Part shown: in pieces, positions 4,603-6,061 of the stretch
Numbering within the stretch: position 1 is the first letter of the stretch
How the letters are laid out: each line of letters starts with the position of its first letter
Source of the DNA: Halalkaliarchaeum sp036625675
GTDB taxonomy: Archaea; Halobacteriota; Halobacteria; Halobacteriales; Haloferacaceae
Assembly (NCBI GenBank): GCA_036625675.1
Contig: JAZKTH010000146.1
Coordinates: 1-6,061 of the forward strand
DNA length: 6,061 nt
Reading direction: 5' to 3'
Notes under the pieces: model-generated
The model's input: the letters and a program-made list of their open reading frames with translations, nothing else
Told to the model about the DNA's origin: nothing
Database searches by the model: none
Program-made: the position numbers and the translations under genes

Positions 4603-6061
4603 GTGCTTCGCAAGGAGCTGCTTCGCGTCTCCCGGGCCGGCGGGGGATATCATCCGCAGTTCGTCGACCGGGAAGCGCGGCCGCTCGCCGCGCGGGTGAT
4701 CGGCACCTACCAGGGCCACGTCGACGAGCAGCGCGACCGGCTCGACGCCGCCCTCGAGGGCCTCGAGCGGGAGTCGGACGACTTCAAGCTGGTTCGCGGG
4801 TTCGCGTCGCTGCTCGAGCGGGGAGCGACGTTCGAGACCCGGGCGCCGGTGCCGTCCGAGCGCGCACGCCGGATCGCCTTCGAGCGGGCGGAGGCGGTCG
4901 GCGTCGCCTCGGAGGCGGAGCGGGAACGCGCTATCGGGGCTGCCGCCGACCGGCTCGGCGTCGAACCCGCCGCGATCGAGGAGTCGCTGTACGCCGATCG
5001 GGAGCCGAACCAGTACCTCGCGGCCTTCGAGAGCCCGTGGACGCCCGACGAGCTGCTGGAGCGATACAACCTCTCGCTGGCGCAAACGGCACTTTTCGAC
5101 GCCACCGAGGTCCGGATCCGGAGCAACCGACCCCGGGAGCTCGTCTCGGCGGTCAAGCGGCTCGGGCTCCTCTACGAGGTCCGACGGACCGACGAGGGGC
5201 GGGAACTGGTCGTCACCGGGCCGGACGCTATCTTCGGACGAACGCGCCGGTACGGGACGTCGTTCGCGCGGCTGCTCTCGGGCGTCGCGGCCGGCGCCGA
5301 CTGGACGCTGGAGGCGACGATCGACGACCGGGGCACCGAGAGACGGCTCGAACTCGGGGCGAGCGACGTGACTCGACCTGGCGAGGAGCCGATCGCCGAA
5401 CCGGGCTACGACAGCGGCGTCGAGGCCGACTTCGCCGCGCGGTTCGACGCGCTCGACCGCCCCTGGACGCTCCGCCGGGAACCGGAGCCGCTCGAGGTCG
5501 GCACGCGCGTGATGATACCCGACTTCGCGTTCGATTACGAGCACGCGCCGGTCCGCGTGTTCTTCGAGGTGATGGGTTTTTGGACCCCGTCGTACGTCGA
5601 GAAGAAGCTCGGCCAGCTCGCGGAGGTCGAGGACGTCGAGCTGATCGTCGCCGTGGACGAGTCGCTTGGCCTCGAGGCGGACTCTTCGGCCGAGCGGCGG
5701 ACCGACACTGGCGACGCGACCGCGGAGGTGGCGGCCCGGGACCACCGCGTGATACCCTACACGGGCAACGTCCGCGTGAAGGACGTCGTCGACGTGCTTC
5801 GCGAATACGAGGCCGACCTGGTCGCGGCGGAGGCCGACCGTCTCCCCGACGAGCTGGTTCCCGACGCGAACGTCGTTTCGCTCGCGGACGTTGCTGCCGA
5901 TCGTGACGTAAGCGTTCCGGCCGTCGAGTCGAAGCGCTTTCCCGAGCACCGGATCGTGGGGCGGACCCTCGTTCGGCCGTCGGTACTCTCGGCGGTCGAG
6001 GGGGAGCTGGAGGCCGGCATGTCGCTTTCGAACGTGGAGTCGATCCTGAAAGACCGGGGGC
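4603..6061 (+). CDS. bax1: Bax1-type nuclease (DUF790), partner of XPB, cut by right edge
   Basis: Bax1 is the structure-specific nuclease that binds XPB in archaea and cuts DNA next to repair bubbles. The GTG at 4603 opens a frame with 486 residues in the window and no stop. The protein starts with LRKELLRVSRAGG (2-14), typical of DUF790, followed by a helical N-terminal part and a central region (about 120-230) with the Bax1 hallmark YNLSLAQTALFDAT. The nuclease-fold segment shows IPDF (Asp307), then FFEVMGFWTP with Glu322, then Lys334/Lys335 in EKKL, the expected order of a PD-(D/E)xK-like acidic site. A polar insert (about 355-380) follows. The tail (about 424-486) looks like a helix-turn-helix extension. 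The family is about this length, so only a short piece is probably missing. A long open frame on the opposite strand (4576-5949) is a codon-bias shadow. A TATA box 26 bases upstream supports the start. Confidence 0.93.
   Translation, partial: MLRKELLRVSRAGGGYHPQFVDREARPLAARVIGTYQGHVDEQRDRLDAALEGLERESDDFKLVRGFASLLERGATFETRAPVPSERARRIAFERAEAVGVASEAERERAIGAAADRLGVEPAAIEESLYADREPNQYLAAFESPWTPDELLERYNLSLAQTALFDATEVRIRSNRPRELVSAVKRLGLLYEVRRTDEGRELVVTGPDAIFGRTRRYGTSFARLLSGVAAGADWTLEATIDDRGTERRLELGASDVTRPGEEPIAEPGYDSGVEADFAARFDALDRPWTLRREPEPLEVGTRVMIPDFAFDYEHAPVRVFFEVMGFWTPSYVEKKLGQLAEVEDVELIVAVDESLGLEADSSAERRTDTGDATAEVAARDHRVIPYTGNVRVKDVVDVLREYEADLVAAEADRLPDELVPDANVVSLADVAADRDVSVPAVESKRFPEHRIVGRTLVRPSVLSAVEGELEAGMSLSNVESILKDRG

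Noticed and set aside
4455..4613. N-terminal extension of the lipoprotein to 4613
   Set aside because: It would place about 50 Arg-rich residues before the Tat signal and cover the bax1 promoter and start.
4576..5949. 457-residue open frame on the minus strand opposite bax1
   Set aside because: It is in register with the GC-rich third positions of bax1, has no recognisable domain, and the plus-strand frame carries clear DUF790 motifs.

Overview
The window looks like chromosomal DNA from a haloarchaeon (class Halobacteria). It is very GC-rich, the predicted proteins are rich in Asp and Glu, and one encodes a Tat-exported lipoprotein. Several genes have an AT-rich TATA-like box about 26-28 bases before the start codon, the usual spacing for leaderless haloarchaeal transcripts. 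The family names below come from recognising motifs by eye; no database search was possible.

Layout from left to right. Bases 1-769 (minus) hold the N-terminal 256 residues of a chemo/phototaxis transducer. It has two membrane helices joined by a very short loop, tandem HAMP domains, and the start of the signalling coiled coil. It resembles the sensory-rhodopsin transducers HtrI/HtrII more than transducers with a large outer sensor domain. Bases 862-948 (minus) encode a 28-residue single-helix membrane peptide. Bases 1093-2448 (plus) are a complete purA (adenylosuccinate synthase). Directly after its stop lies a large interrupted palindrome (2450-2527) that no gene explains. Bases 2613-3971 (plus) encode an archaeal XPB/Rad25 helicase. 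Bases 3975-4454 (minus) encode a small Tat lipoprotein that converges tail to tail with the helicase. Bases 4603-6061 (plus) encode a Bax1-type (DUF790) nuclease that runs off the right edge.

How they work together. XPB and Bax1 are known physical partners in archaea, a helicase-nuclease pair acting on DNA repair bubbles, so the right half is a repair locus. Here the pair is split by an oppositely oriented lipoprotein gene, and each partner has its own apparent leaderless GTG start. PurA is a housekeeping purine enzyme with no obvious functional link to its neighbours. The transducer at the left belongs to the taxis machinery.

I see no rRNA, tRNA, CRISPR array or transposase gene. The most unusual signal is the purA-xpb palindrome, with about 32 paired positions in three stacked stems and possible extension into the purA stop codon. 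The remaining oddities are a variant RED motif in XPB, the split xpb/bax1 arrangement, and the transducer that lacks an outer sensor domain.
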